DNA of 64,000 nt from Bacillota bacterium (GCA_023421245.1 JAEZTV010000034.1:207057-271056); one strand, 5' to 3'. Shown: positions 34,777 to 44,613, counted from the stretch's first letter. The notes: generated by a model from the sequence alone, not told the origin. Made by a program: numbers and translations.

Positions 34777-37257
34777 TTAATCCTGAGCAGTGGTTGTTTC
34801 CTCACGCATCGTCATCTCAATCCACTGCTGTCTTGTAATAAGTACAGGGCGCGGCTTGCTGCCTTCAAACGGGCCTACAATCCCCCGCTGCTCCATCTCG
34901 TCAATAATTCGTGCGGCACGTGCGTACCCAAGCTTTAAGCGGCGCTGCAACAGCGATGTCGACGCCTGCCCTGCCTCAACCACACACTCAATTGCCTTTG
35001 GCAGCAGCTCATCTGCATCGTCTGCCCCCCCACGGTCAGCAGCAGCTCCTTTTTCTTTCACCGCCTGCTTTTCAATCTCGTCAATAATTTGGTCATCATA
35101 ATCGGCCTGTGCGCCGTTTTTAATAAAGGATACTACGCGCTCTATCTCTTTTTCGTTTACAAAACAACCTTGTACACGCAGGGGCTTGGAGCTTCCTACC
35201 GGTGAGTAGAGCATATCGCCGCGTCCAAGCAGCTTTTCTGCGCCGCCCATATCAAGAATGGTGCGCGAGTCTACCTGTGAAGATACCGCAAACGCGATGC
35301 GGCTTGGGATGTTTGCCTTGATTACACCCGTGATAACATCCACCGACGGGCGCTGGGTAGCGATTACCAGATGCATACCGGCCGCACGCGCCATCTGCGC
35401 CAGACGGCAGATAGAATCCTCTACCTCGTTGGGGGCCGCGAGCATCAAATCCGCAAGTTCGTCAATGATGATAACAATCTGCGGCAGTTTCTTTATTTCA
35501 TCGTTAATCGACGCAAGTTCGTTATAGCCCACAAGGTCACGCACCTGATTGTCGGCAAACAGCTTATAGCGATTAAGCATCTCGGTTACCGCCCATCCAA
35601 GCGCACCCGCAGCCTTGCGTGGGTCGGTCACAACCGGTACAAGCAGGTGCGGGATGCCGTTATAGATACCAAGCTCCACTACCTTTGGGTCAACCATCAA
35701 AAAGCGAACCTCATCGGGCGTGGATTTATACAGCAGGCTGATAATCATTGAGTTGATGCAAACCGACTTACCGGAACCGGTTGCACCCGCCACAAGGATA
35801 TGCGGCATCTTTGCAAGATCGGCAATCATCTTTTCGCCTGTGATATCCTGGCCAAGTGCCACCGAAAGACGGCTTTTCGCACCGATAAATTCATTGGAAT
35901 CAATAATATTGCGCAGCTTAACAACGCTAATTTCACGGTTCGGAACCTCGATGCCAACCGCCGGTTTGTTGGGGATTGGAGCCTCAATTCGAACACCGGC
36001 GCTTGCCAGGTTCAGTGCAATATCATCGGCAAGGCTTGTAATCTTGGCAATCTTCACACCTGCAGAGGGCTGCAGCTCATACCGGGTTACAGCCGGTCCA
36101 CGTGAGATCGCAAGCACCTTGGTGACCACACCAAAGCTTTTTAATGTATCCACCAGTAGTTCGGCATTTCCGGTAAGTTCTTCACTCATGTTTGCGATAT
36201 CAATCGGTTTACCTCGTTCAAGCATTGAGATGGGGGGATATGTATAGCCCTCATCGGCTGTGTTCTCCCGCCCTACAGTGGATTTTGCGAGGTCCTTCTC
36301 AAACGCCATCGTTTCATTGGCAACCTCTTGCCGGTCCATTCGCTGAGGCGGCAGCACGACAACCGGGGGCTCGGAAACTTGTTCCGACAATTGAGGCGTC
36401 GTTTTGATTTCAGCAATCAAATTCTTATTCTTTTGTTTTTCTTCCTTCTGTTTTTGTTTTTGTGCAGCCTTGCGCTGCTTATCGGTCATCGTGTTTGACC
36501 AGATTACCTGCCCCGCGGTAATGGGGTGCTCGGGCATCTCTTCGTCACCGAGCGGGATATCAATGTTAAAGCGCGGTTTGTTGGTTTTTTCCTCCAACCG
36601 CTCCTGATATGCATTGCCTAGCTTTTTAACGGGGGTGGTGACCGATTTTGCGATATCAACAAGCGTAAGCCCGGTAAGAATCATTAAGAACAGAATAATC
36701 AAGAGAACAATAGTAATGCCAGCAGTTTGCTTGTCAAACAACTCATACAGCGTCCAGCCGAACACCGAGCCAAACAGGCCGCCACCTCTGCGCGCTACGC
36801 CATTTGAATACAGCGATACAAACTGTTTAAAAAATGTATCTCCAACCGGCGCACTGCTCGAAGAAAAAATATGTACCGCACCACAGAGCATAACCGTAAG
36901 TAACAGTGCCTGCCAGCATTTTGCCGCAGGCGAGAACGCCCGCCCGTCTACTGCCATCAGCACCGCAAGCAGCATTGCGAGAAACGGCACGGCATATGCG
37001 ACATTACCAAACATGCCAAACATAAAATCGTGCATCGTTGTCCACACATTGGCACCCGGTACAAACACCAGCGCGCAAAGAAAAATACCGGCAACAAACG
37101 TAACCACAGCTACCATCTGTCTGCGTGCATAGGCGCGCTTGCTCTCGCGCTCCGCCGCCGGCGTTTGCTTTGTCTTTGTCTGCGCAGTGCGCCCAGTGCT
37201 CGGTTTTTTAGTTGTAGTCCGTTTTGCGGTACCAGACGCCGATCTTTTTTGTGCCAT
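34777..37257 (-). CDS. FtsK/SpoIIIE DNA translocase
   Basis: The 826-residue protein has a basic N-terminus and four to five membrane helices (residues 48-205). A charged linker (KQRKAAQKQKQKEEKQKN) precedes the RecA-like motor with Walker A GATGSGKS near residue 495 and IVIIIDELADL (Walker B) near 605. The C-terminal winged-helix gamma domain (LLQRRLKLGYARAARIIDEM, residues 755-810) binds orienting DNA sequences. It pumps chromosome DNA into the forespore or across division septa. In Bacillus spoIIIE likewise neighbours ylzJ-tepA, supporting a sporulation-type assignment. Confidence 0.93.
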   Translation of the reverse strand: MAQKRSASGTAKRTTTKKPSTGRTAQTKTKQTPAAERESKRAYARRQMVAVVTFVAGIFLCALVFVPGANVWTTMHDFMFGMFGNVAYAVPFLAMLLAVLMAVDGRAFSPAAKCWQALLLTVMLCGAVHIFSSSSAPVGDTFFKQFVSLYSNGVARRGGGLFGSVFGWTLYELFDKQTAGITIVLLIILFLMILTGLTLVDIAKSVTTPVKKLGNAYQERLEEKTNKPRFNIDIPLGDEEMPEHPITAGQVIWSNTMTDKQRKAAQKQKQKEEKQKNKNLIAEIKTTPQLSEQVSEPPVVVLPPQRMDRQEVANETMAFEKDLAKSTVGRENTADEGYTYPPISMLERGKPIDIANMSEELTGNAELLVDTLKSFGVVTKVLAISRGPAVTRYELQPSAGVKIAKITSLADDIALNLASAGVRIEAPIPNKPAVGIEVPNREISVVKLRNIIDSNEFIGAKSRLSVALGQDITGEKMIADLAKMPHILVAGATGSGKSVCINSMIISLLYKSTPDEVRFLMVDPKVVELGIYNGIPHLLVPVVTDPRKAAGALGWAVTEMLNRYKLFADNQVRDLVGYNELASINDEIKKLPQIVIIIDELADLMLAAPNEVEDSICRLAQMARAAGMHLVIATQRPSVDVITGVIKANIPSRIAFAVSSQVDSRTILDMGGAEKLLGRGDMLYSPVGSSKPLRVQGCFVNEKEIERVVSFIKNGAQADYDDQIIDEIEKQAVKEKGAAADRGGADDADELLPKAIECVVEAGQASTSLLQRRLKLGYARAARIIDEMEQRGIVGPFEGSKPRPVLITRQQWIEMTMREETTTAQD

Positions 37258-37301
37258 GTGTTTATCATCCTTCTGTTTGGTTTTTGGCGCACTGCGCCGC
37301 G

Positions 37302-38183
37302 CTATCCAATCAAGGATGCGACATAATCAGAAAAATTCATCTTTACAATATTCTCGAAAATACCGATGGCAATCACCAGTACACCCAATGTGAGAGTATA
37401 GTAGGAGAAGATCATCAGCTTGTCGGTCTTAACCATCCACGCGAGTAACTTAATGCTAAAAAAGCCTACCACTGCCGAGAACAGCACGCCGACAAGAACT
37501 GCGCCCCAATCGATAACAACACTTTGCCTGAGCGCGTCGCCAATCTCGAAGACGTTCGCGCCGATAATGGCGGGGATACCCATGATAAACGAGAAGGCAA
37601 CCGCATAATCCCGTGAATAGCCGCGCAGCAATGCAACCGAAATGGTAGAGCCCGAGCGCGAAACCGCGGGAAGTGCGGCAAGCCCTTGAAAGGTTCCGAT
37701 TAAAAGTGAATCTCCATATGTCATGTTCTTTGCGGTTTTGCTCCCCTTAAAACAATGGTCTGCCAAGAAAAGCATTAGGCCTGTAAACAAGAATAAAACG
37801 CCTTCTACAATGATATCATCATCCTCAGCAATGGCGGCAAAATAATCCTTTACAAAATAGAAGGCCGCAAGCGGCACCAAGGATACGAGGATCATAATAA
37901 TCATGCGGCGTTCGGGGCTAAGTCTTTTAAAGGAAAATCTTCCGCGAAAGACATCCGCCATCATGCGAAAGAACTCCATAATCAGATCAATTATCAGCTG
38001 GTAATATGCCGCAAATACTGCAATTAGGGTGCCAAGGTGCAGCATCAGCGTAAAAAGCATCGCACCCTCGCCGGAGGTTTTGGTAAAATGCTGATAAAGC
38101 GTCAGGTGCCCATCACTTGATACCGGAAGAAATTCGGTAATCCCCTGCAGAATGCCTTGAAAGATTGCGTTAAGAATATTCAA
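37302..38183 (-). CDS. uppP: undecaprenyl-diphosphatase UppP/BacA
   Basis: The 293-residue integral membrane protein has about eight helices and both active-site motifs: GITEFLPVSSDGHL (residues 14-27; usually LPVSSSGHL) and LPAVSRSGST near residue 175. It dephosphorylates undecaprenyl diphosphate to recycle the lipid carrier for cell-wall synthesis and confers bacitracin tolerance. The start is TTG at 38183 with GGAGGAG six bases upstream. Confidence 0.94.
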   Translation of the reverse strand: MNILNAIFQGILQGITEFLPVSSDGHLTLYQHFTKTSGEGAMLFTLMLHLGTLIAVFAAYYQLIIDLIMEFFRMMADVFRGRFSFKRLSPERRMIIMILVSLVPLAAFYFVKDYFAAIAEDDDIIVEGVLFLFTGLMLFLADHCFKGSKTAKNMTYGDSLLIGTFQGLAALPAVSRSGSTISVALLRGYSRDYAVAFSFIMGIPAIIGANVFEIGDALRQSVVIDWGAVLVGVLFSAVVGFFSIKLLAWMVKTDKLMIFSYYTLTLGVLVIAIGIFENIVKMNFSDYVASLIG

Positions 38184-38233
38184 TTCGGTCTCCTCCGTTT
38201 ATGTAGCCCGCGTATCAAACGCGGATAGAATTA

Positions 38234-38455
38234 TTACTTGGTACGGCGCACAACGCTCCCCGGCGAAAACCCGGGTTCAAGATAGTGTTTTGGATTGGTA
38301 GAGTACAACCGCGTGATATGAATGCCGTCTGTTTTTTCAAACCCTTCAACCAAAACACCGTCAATCTTCGCCGAAATAACCTGCGGCATATCCTGTGCAG
38401 ATACCTCGGCACCCGGAAAAATCATCTCATACGGCTCTTTTGTATAAAGCAACAT
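38234..38455 (-). CDS. ylzJ: YlzJ-like protein
   Basis: The 73-residue protein MLLYTKEPYEMIFPG has the YlzJ-like pattern (YTxxPxExIF, LYSTNPKHYLEPGFSPG). The family is of unknown function and is nearly always next to tepA in spore-formers. Its ATG shares one base with the tepA stop (TAATG), indicating translational coupling. Confidence 0.85.
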   Translation of the reverse strand: MLLYTKEPYEMIFPGAEVSAQDMPQVISAKIDGVLVEGFEKTDGIHITRLYSTNPKHYLEPGFSPGSVVRRTK

Positions 38456-39219
38456 TAACCTGTCACCCTTCCTCCCGGTTTTTTTGTTCCGTTTTTACGG
38501 TGCTCCTCTGCAATGGTGTCAATCAGGCTGTACAAACAATTGATTGCATCGCTCAATCCGCCGAGCTGATCAATCAGGCCAACCTCAACAGCCTTCGCAC
38601 CATCCAGTACGGTACCGATATCCATTACAAGCTCCCCTGTTTTGGTCATAAGCGTGCGAAACTCGTCGGCGCTGATCGAGGAATTATCCGATACAAAATG
38701 GACGATACGATCCTGCATCTTTTCAAAATACGAGATTGTCTGCGGCACGCCCAACACCAGTCCGCTAAGACGGATTGGGTGAATGGTCATGCTGGCACTG
38801 GGCACGATAAAGGAGCGTTTTGCACACACCGCAAGCGGTACGCCGATGGAGTGCCCGCCTCCCAGCACAATTGATACCGACGGCTTTCGCATACCTGCAA
38901 TCAGTTCTGCAATTGCAAGGCCAGCCTCAACATCGCCGCCCACGGTGTTTAAGATAATAAGCAGCCCTTCAATCTCAGGGTCCTCCTCAATAGCGACAAG
39001 CTGCGGAATGACATGTTCGTATTTGGTGGTCTTGTTTTGCGGCGGCAGGATATAGTGCCCTTCAACCTGTCCTACAATCGTCAAACAGTGGATCGTATGC
39101 TCTCCCTTGCGCTGGGTAACCGAACCGGTCTCGACAATCTGCTCGGTTTGCTCGGGGCCTGCAGTAACCTGCTCCTGCTGCTCGCTCTGTGGCTTTTCGT
39201 CTACCTTTTGATTGCTCAC
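38455..39219 (-). CDS. tepA: TepA-like Clp/SppA-fold serine protease
   Basis: The 254-residue protein has a Gln/Glu-rich N-terminal tail (1-40), then a ClpP-fold domain. IILNTVGGDVEAGLAIAE is the oxyanion region, LGGGHSIGVPLAV carries the nucleophile Ser, and MTIHPIRLSG carries the catalytic His. TepA in Bacillus is a sporulation/secretion-linked translocation-enhancing protein. GTG 39219 with GGAGG seven bases upstream is the start. It forms the head of tepA-ylzJ with uppP and spoIIIE downstream. Confidence 0.88.
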   Translation of the reverse strand: MSNQKVDEKPQSEQQEQVTAGPEQTEQIVETGSVTQRKGEHTIHCLTIVGQVEGHYILPPQNKTTKYEHVIPQLVAIEEDPEIEGLLIILNTVGGDVEAGLAIAELIAGMRKPSVSIVLGGGHSIGVPLAVCAKRSFIVPSASMTIHPIRLSGLVLGVPQTISYFEKMQDRIVHFVSDNSSISADEFRTLMTKTGELVMDIGTVLDGAKAVEVGLIDQLGGLSDAINCLYSLIDTIAEEHRKNGTKKPGGRVTG

Positions 39220-39358
39220 TGCGTTACCTCCGTGCCTGTTATAAGCATGGTATACGCAGTAGTGTTTCCATCCTCATCGGATTGTATGCGCCGAGATTGT
39301 CCTGCAAACTGTAAACGGTGACAAGAACAGCCTTGCGCTGCAGCAAATACACAGTATC

Positions 39359-39387
39359 ATTATAACAACTCTTCTATTGATTCACAA
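39359..39387 (-). promoter_or_regulatory. promoter of tepA-ylzJ
   Basis: On the minus strand TTGTGA and TATAAT are separated by 17 bases, about 140 bases upstream of the tepA GTG. Confidence 0.55.
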
Positions 39388-39522
39388 TAGCCAGATATAC
39401 AAAAAGAGGTCGAAAAAGAACATATCTTCCCCTTTATCTCTGTCGTAATTTGGGTACGATGATGTACGAATGGCACGCGGTTAATGCTGCTCTTAGCTGA
39501 GAAACCACGTAAAACACTACAT

Positions 39523-39563
39523 CACCGTACCGGTTCATATACCAGCACGGTGCTTGGTTTTTC
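39523..39563 (+). terminator. orphan hairpin followed by a U-run
   Basis: CACCGT (39523) pairs with ACGGTG (39547), and GGTTTTTC follows. No plus-strand gene lies upstream in the window, so it may end a small RNA or be the leftover of a lost gene. Confidence 0.3.
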
Positions 39564-39675
39564 AATCAGACGGCCATAAGCTTGCACCGCTTCTTTAAAT
39601 CGAATACGCCGCTAAGACAGATGCGTACAGTTGAGTAAAATGATTGTTAAAACTACTCTCAACATAGTTAATTCA

Positions 39676-39704
39676 TTGACAATACACCATAATTATTATA
39701 GAAT
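39676..39704 (+). promoter_or_regulatory. promoter of the acn-icd-rex operon
   Basis: A consensus TTGACA and TAGAAT are separated by exactly 17 bases, about 100 bases before the acn start. Confidence 0.7.
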
Positions 39705-39810
39705 GAAAGACGAAAAACAATAACTAATATCCTCTTATATTATGATTATTTCGCACGATAAGCGAACGCATGATAAAGGGATTGGAAGTAAACCGGGAGG
39801 AGCAAACACA

Positions 39811-41748
39811 ATGGCATTTACCATCGCGCAAAAGATTATACGACAGCACCTCGTTCGTGGTGAAATGAAGTCAGGGCAAGAGATTGGCCTGCGCATTGAC
39901 CAAACGCTGACACAAGATGCGACCGGTACGATGGCGTATCTTGAGTTTGAGGCTATGGGGGTGCCTCGTGTAAAAACGGAACGCTCGGTTGCGTATATCG
40001 ACCATAACACCCTTCAAACAGGATTTGAGAACGCAGACGATCATCGCTTTATTCAGACAATCGCAAAAAAACACGGCATCTACTTCTCTCGGCCCGGCAA
40101 CGGCATCTGCCACCAGGTACACCTTGAACGATTCGGCATCCCCGGTAAGACATTGATTGGTTCGGACAGCCATACCCCTACCGGAGGCGGTCTTGGTATG
40201 ATGGCAATGGGCGCAGGTGGCCTGGATGTTGCGGTTGCAATGGGCGGCGGCGCGTATTATATCACCATGCCCAAGATGGTGCGCGTTAACCTTACCGGCA
40301 AGCTCTCCCCTTGGGTGAGTGCAAAGGACGTGATCTTAGAGGTTCTGCGCCTTCTTACCGTTAAAGGAGGCGTCGGCAAGGTAATTGAATACGGCGGAGA
40401 GGGCATAAAAACCCTGACCGTACCCGAGCGTGCAACTATTACTAACATGGGTGCGGAGCTTGGCGCAACGACTTCAATCTTCCCTTCTGACGAAGTAACA
40501 CGTTCATTCTTAAAGGCACAGGGGCGCGAAGCGGACTATATCCCTCTTGCTGCAGATGAAGGCGCCGTGTATGATGAAACAATTGAGATTAACCTAAGCG
40601 AGCTTTCGCCGCTTGCGGCTTGTCCGCATAGTCCCGATAACGTTAAGAGCGTTTCCGAAATCGGTGAAATCAAGATCGATCAGGTTTGCATCGGCTCGTG
40701 TACCAACTCCTCTTACCTCGATTTGATGCGAGTTGCCGCCATCCTGAAAGGTAAGACGGTTCATCCTTCCGTGAGCCTGTCTATCGCCCCCGGCTCGATG
40801 CAGGTGTTTCATATGATTGCCAAGAATGGTGCACTTGCAGATCTGATTTCAGCGGGAGCACGTATTCTGGAGTCTGCCTGCGGTCCGTGTATCGGAATGG
40901 GGCAATCCCCGAATTCGGGCGGCACCAGCCTGCGCACCTTCAACCGTAACTTTGAGGGGCGCTCCGGTACCGCGGATGCAAGCGTATATCTCGTCAGCCC
41001 GGAAACCGCCGCAATCTCCGCTATTACCGGCGTTTTGGCCGATGCCCGCACACTGGGCGAAGCGGTGAAAATCCATCTTCCCGAACAGTTTGAAATCAAC
41101 GACAGCATGGTAATCCCCCCCGCAGATGAAGCAGATGCGCACACAATCGAAATTCTACGCGGACCGAATATCAAGGAGTTCCCAAAATCAAACCCGCTTG
41201 CCAATAACATTTCGGCTGGTATCCTGCTAAAGGTTGGAGACAATATCACCACCGACCACATTATGCCGGCAGGCGCGAATCTTCTGCCCTACCGTTCCAA
41301 CATTCCCTATCTTTCAAACTTCTGCTTCACCCGTTGTGACGAGGAGTTTCCTGCCCGCGCAAAGGCTGCCGGCAGCGGCATTATCGTAGGTGGAACCAAC
41401 TATGGGCAAGGATCTTCGCGTGAGCATGCGGCGCTTGTACCACTTTATCTCGGCATTAAAGCTGTTGTTGCGAAAAGCTTTGCGCGCATACACCGCGCAA
41501 ACCTGATTAACGCAGGTATCCTGCCGCTTGAGTTCGCGACTGAAGCAGATTTTGATCTGCTTGCACTCGGCGATACGTTGGTATTAGGTGACATACTTAG
41601 CTGCATCCACAACGATAAGCCGATTGTTATAAAAACCGCATCCGGTAGGGATATTCAAACCGTCTGCATCCTATCGCAGCGTCAAAAGGATATCCTGATT
41701 GCTGGCGGATTGCTCAACTATACGAGAGATGCGTCGGTTTCATCGTAA
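39811..41748 (+). CDS. acn: aconitate hydratase
   Basis: The 645-residue protein is the short, mitochondrial-like aconitase type. GSDSHTPTGGGLG is near residue 115, the [4Fe-4S] cysteines are in IGSCTNSSYLD (near 300) and CGPCIGMGQSP (near 360), and the swivel domain motifs GDNITTDHIMPAG and GTNYGQGSSREHAAL (near 535) follow. It isomerises citrate and isocitrate. ATG 39811 is set by GGGAGGAG; 23 upstream in-frame codons are excluded. Together with icd it makes 2-oxoglutarate for glutamate synthesis in an anaerobe; citrate synthase is not in this window. Confidence 0.95.
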   Translation: MAFTIAQKIIRQHLVRGEMKSGQEIGLRIDQTLTQDATGTMAYLEFEAMGVPRVKTERSVAYIDHNTLQTGFENADDHRFIQTIAKKHGIYFSRPGNGICHQVHLERFGIPGKTLIGSDSHTPTGGGLGMMAMGAGGLDVAVAMGGGAYYITMPKMVRVNLTGKLSPWVSAKDVILEVLRLLTVKGGVGKVIEYGGEGIKTLTVPERATITNMGAELGATTSIFPSDEVTRSFLKAQGREADYIPLAADEGAVYDETIEINLSELSPLAACPHSPDNVKSVSEIGEIKIDQVCIGSCTNSSYLDLMRVAAILKGKTVHPSVSLSIAPGSMQVFHMIAKNGALADLISAGARILESACGPCIGMGQSPNSGGTSLRTFNRNFEGRSGTADASVYLVSPETAAISAITGVLADARTLGEAVKIHLPEQFEINDSMVIPPADEADAHTIEILRGPNIKEFPKSNPLANNISAGILLKVGDNITTDHIMPAGANLLPYRSNIPYLSNFCFTRCDEEFPARAKAAGSGIIVGGTNYGQGSSREHAALVPLYLGIKAVVAKSFARIHRANLINAGILPLEFATEADFDLLALGDTLVLGDILSCIHNDKPIVIKTASGRDIQTVCILSQRQKDILIAGGLLNYTRDASVSS

Positions 41749-41795
41749 GAAGACCATCTGGATGCAGAAATAAAACGAAATGGAGCATAACGAAT

Positions 41796-42962
41796 ATGGA
41801 TCACACACAGATTTCCGCTATGGCTGCAGAGAAGTTTGCGCAGCTGGTACGCGCGCAGCTTGCGCGTGTAGAAAGAATGAAGTCACAGGGTGATTTCGTT
41901 GATTATACGGCGCTTGATAAAATTATCGTCGGCGTTTGCGGCGGCGATGGTATCGGTCCGACAATTACAGATGAAGCCCAGCGTGTACTAAAATGGCTGC
42001 TTGAAAAGGATGTAAAAAAGGGCAGGATTGAGTTTCGCGTTATTGATGATCTCACCATCGAGAAACGGGCAGAGGTTGGTAAAGCTATTCCGGATGATGT
42101 GCTCGACGAGCTAAAAAAATGCCATGTTATCCTGAAAGGGCCGACCACCACGCCCCGTGCGGGCGATCCATGGCCCAATATTGAGAGCGCCAACGTCGCT
42201 ATGCGCAAGGAGCTTGACCTGTTTGCCAATGTTCGCCCGGTTAAGGTACCCGAGCAAGGGATTGATTGGACGTTTTTCCGCGAAAATACCGAAGGCAGCT
42301 ACGCGGTAGGTTCACAGGGCGTGCATGTTGATGATGATCTTGCATTCGATTTCACCGTTACCACCACACAGGGCACCGAGCGGATTGCCCGCCTTGCATA
42401 TGAATATGCAAAAAAGAACGGGAAAAACCGTGTTTCTATTATTACTAAGGCAAATGTCATTAAGACGACCGATGGCAAGTTCCTGAAGATCTGTCAGGAC
42501 ATCGGCAAAGAATATCCCGACATTGTGACTGATGACTGGTACATTGATATCATGACCGCAAAGCTGATTGACGAAAAGCGCCGGCGTGATTTTAAGGTGT
42601 TTGTGCTGCCAAACCTTTATGGCGACATTATCACCGACGAGGCCGCTGAGTTTCAGGGCGGCGTAGGCACTGCCGGAAGCGCAAACATCGGCAAACGTTA
42701 TGCGATGTTTGAGGCAATCCATGGTTCGGCGCCGCGCATGGTTGCCGAAGGGCGCGCACAATATGCCGATCCCTGCTCCATGCTGCGTGCCGCCGTTTTG
42801 CTGCTTTCGCATATCGGTTACCAGCAGGAAAGCGACAAGCTCTCCCGCGCGCTTGATATCTGCATGTTTGAGGAGAAAAAACTCACAATAACCGGACGCG
42901 ATACCGGTACTACCTGCAAAGCGTTTGGTGAGTATGTAATGCAGACCATCCAAACACTATAA
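41796..42962 (+). CDS. icd: isocitrate/isopropylmalate dehydrogenase family protein (likely NAD-dependent isocitrate dehydrogenase)
   Basis: The 388-residue protein has a roughly 40-residue N-terminal helix extension. GGDGIGPTITDEA, the substrate-site FRENTEGSYAVGSQG, KANVIKTTDGKF, the metal site NLYGDIITDEAAEFQGGVG and EAIHGSAP follow, all hallmarks of the beta-decarboxylating dehydrogenases. The pairing with acn favours isocitrate as substrate over isopropylmalate. It lies 47 bases after acn and is followed by rex. Confidence 0.88.
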   Translation: MDHTQISAMAAEKFAQLVRAQLARVERMKSQGDFVDYTALDKIIVGVCGGDGIGPTITDEAQRVLKWLLEKDVKKGRIEFRVIDDLTIEKRAEVGKAIPDDVLDELKKCHVILKGPTTTPRAGDPWPNIESANVAMRKELDLFANVRPVKVPEQGIDWTFFRENTEGSYAVGSQGVHVDDDLAFDFTVTTTQGTERIARLAYEYAKKNGKNRVSIITKANVIKTTDGKFLKICQDIGKEYPDIVTDDWYIDIMTAKLIDEKRRRDFKVFVLPNLYGDIITDEAAEFQGGVGTAGSANIGKRYAMFEAIHGSAPRMVAEGRAQYADPCSMLRAAVLLLSHIGYQQESDKLSRALDICMFEEKKLTITGRDTGTTCKAFGEYVMQTIQTL

Positions 42963-43019
42963 GCATATCTTAATTGCAAAACAATTATTGCACCACACAA
43001 AGAAAGCAGGCGATCTTCA

Positions 43020-43679
43020 ATGATCAAAGGCCATTCAGTTTCGCTGTCAGTGATTAGAAGGCTCCCCCGTTATTACCGCTTCTTATCCGATTTACGGGCA
43101 AGCGGCGTCCTTCGCATCTCTTCCCGCGAGCTGTCCCAGCGCATGGGGCTTACGGCTTCGCAAATCAGGCAGGATTTTAACTGCTTTGGAGGATTTGGCC
43201 AGCAAGGATATGGATATAATGTAGAGCAACTTCACACAGAAATCGGAAATATTCTTGGTATCGATAAGGGCTATAAGACAATTCTGCTTGGTGCCGGAAA
43301 CCTCGGCAGGGCGATTGCGTCTCATATGGACTTTGAAAACAAGGGTTTTGATCTCATTGGCATCTTTGATACCGACAAGCAGCTTGTCGGAAAATCACTC
43401 AACGGACTGAAGATTCTGCATTCTGACAAAATGCCACGCTTTTGTAAAGAACACAAACCCCGTGTGGCAATCCTTTGTATTCCAAAAGACAGTGCCCGCA
43501 AGACAAGCGATCTGCTGGTTTCTCTGGGGATAAAATCCTTCTGGAACTTCTCCCACTACGATTTTGCGGTTTCGCACCCGGGTGTGGTTGTAGAAAATGT
43601 GCACCTTGGCGACAGCCTGATGATTTTATGTTACCGAACTAACGAAATCCTCACACAGGATAACAACCATCAAGATTAA
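43020..43679 (+). CDS. rex: redox-sensing transcriptional repressor Rex
   Basis: The 219-residue protein has an N-terminal winged helix (SVIRRLPRYYRFLSDL, RMGLTASQIRQDFNCFGGFG) and a Rossmann domain with ILLGAGNLGRAIA near residue 88. The C-terminal swap helix is present. Rex binds NADH and releases DNA when the NADH/NAD ratio rises, controlling fermentation genes. It is the third gene after acn-icd, so redox sensing and oxidative TCA-branch enzymes share an operon. Confidence 0.94.
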   Translation: MIKGHSVSLSVIRRLPRYYRFLSDLRASGVLRISSRELSQRMGLTASQIRQDFNCFGGFGQQGYGYNVEQLHTEIGNILGIDKGYKTILLGAGNLGRAIASHMDFENKGFDLIGIFDTDKQLVGKSLNGLKILHSDKMPRFCKEHKPRVAILCIPKDSARKTSDLLVSLGIKSFWNFSHYDFAVSHPGVVVENVHLGDSLMILCYRTNEILTQDNNHQD

Positions 43680-43690
43680 AAATCAACTGA

Positions 43691-43718
43691 AAAGGACGGC
43701 CATGGCCGTCCTTTTTTC
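43691..43718 (+). terminator. Rho-independent terminator of the acn-icd-rex operon
   Basis: GGACGGC-CATG-GCCGTCC followed by TTTTTT, 12 bases after the rex stop. Confidence 0.9.
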
Positions 43719-44150
43719 TGCTCTTGTATCCGTAAAACTACCGCGCAGGCAGACAAGGCGATTTATCAGTTTATCATGAAGTACTATAATAATGTCCGAA
43801 TTGATAAAAAAGCTTGGCAGTATAAATAAATCCGCGAACATCCGAGAATATCTTGATAATACCTTGTATTTTATCGCTTTAATATATAAATCGGCTTGAA
43901 AACTTCGCCGAATATGTTAAACTATAATTAAATGGTCTGATTAATTGCTCTTATTATTGTTTATATTGCCTATAGATTTCATTTCATATGCAATATCCTT
44001 ATTACTTCATTCACAGCACGGCTATATACGTTTCATATTTTAAACCTATAATAAATACTGTGGCCAAGGCATAAGCTTACAATATCAAAAGCCGGATTAT
44101 TCCCCTGCTTTTGAGTTTGAGATTGCCTTTTTAGCAAAACAAAAATACAT
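43719..44150. other. AT-rich intergenic region with no gene seen
   Basis: About 430 AT-rich bases lie between the rex terminator and the Usp-like gene. TATAAT-like hexamers occur (for example near 43922) but without a well-spaced -35. No tRNA, riboswitch consensus or repeat is visible. Confidence 0.5.
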
Positions 44151-44166
44151 AACCGGAGTGATGGTC

Positions 44167-44613
44167 TTGAGTGTTTCGCATAATGTCAGTACGGATTTTG
44201 GTGTGTACGACCGGCACACAAGTGCAACGATTGTATGTGTAACCGATCAAATTAACTGTGAGCGCATTATAACAAAAGGCAAAGAGATTGCCGATAAAAC
44301 CGATACCAACCTATACGTGATTAACGTAGACAACGGACATACCCGTGATCTTGAGGCAATTGAGCATCTGTTTCGTGTGACAAAATCAAACGGAGCGGTT
44401 ATGAATATCTTTTACAATAAAAATGTTTTGGATACCATTGTAAACTGTATCGGTGAATATAATGCAGTAAATGTTGTTTCCGGTATTCCGCAAACGGTTG
44501 ACTCCATCCTAAATAAGCTTTGGGAGACCATGCCGAAAATTGATTATTACATGGTCGGATTTAAAGGTGACATTACGCTAATCTCTAATAAACGGTCCGC
44601 CATGAATTTATAA
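44167..44613 (+). CDS. Usp-like small alpha/beta protein
   Basis: The protein (about 148 residues) has TATIVCVTDQINCERIITKG near residue 20, then TNLYVINVDNG and an AVMNIFYNKNVLDTIVNCI segment. This resembles the alternating strand/helix pattern of the universal stress protein or KdpD-Usp fold. The Usp ATP-binding GxxG-x9-G(S/T) motif is not present, so it would be a non-nucleotide-binding or divergent member. The start is unsure: GGAG at 44155-44158 is well spaced for TTG 44167, poorly for ATG 44161. It is 27 bases upstream of the next hydrolase gene. Confidence 0.65.
   Translation: MSVSHNVSTDFGVYDRHTSATIVCVTDQINCERIITKGKEIADKTDTNLYVINVDNGHTRDLEAIEHLFRVTKSNGAVMNIFYNKNVLDTIVNCIGEYNAVNVVSGIPQTVDSILNKLWETMPKIDYYMVGFKGDITLISNKRSAMNL

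Larger units (their letters stand above)
39220..39675. other. long intergenic region between tepA and acn
   Basis: No convincing gene is seen. It holds the tepA promoter and an unassigned hairpin with a U-run (both listed); the acn promoter lies just downstream. The remainder shows no recognisable RNA. Confidence 0.5.

Noticed and set aside
41796..42962. Isopropylmalate dehydrogenase assignment
   Set aside because: No leucine-pathway genes are nearby and acn is co-operonic, so isocitrate is the more likely substrate.
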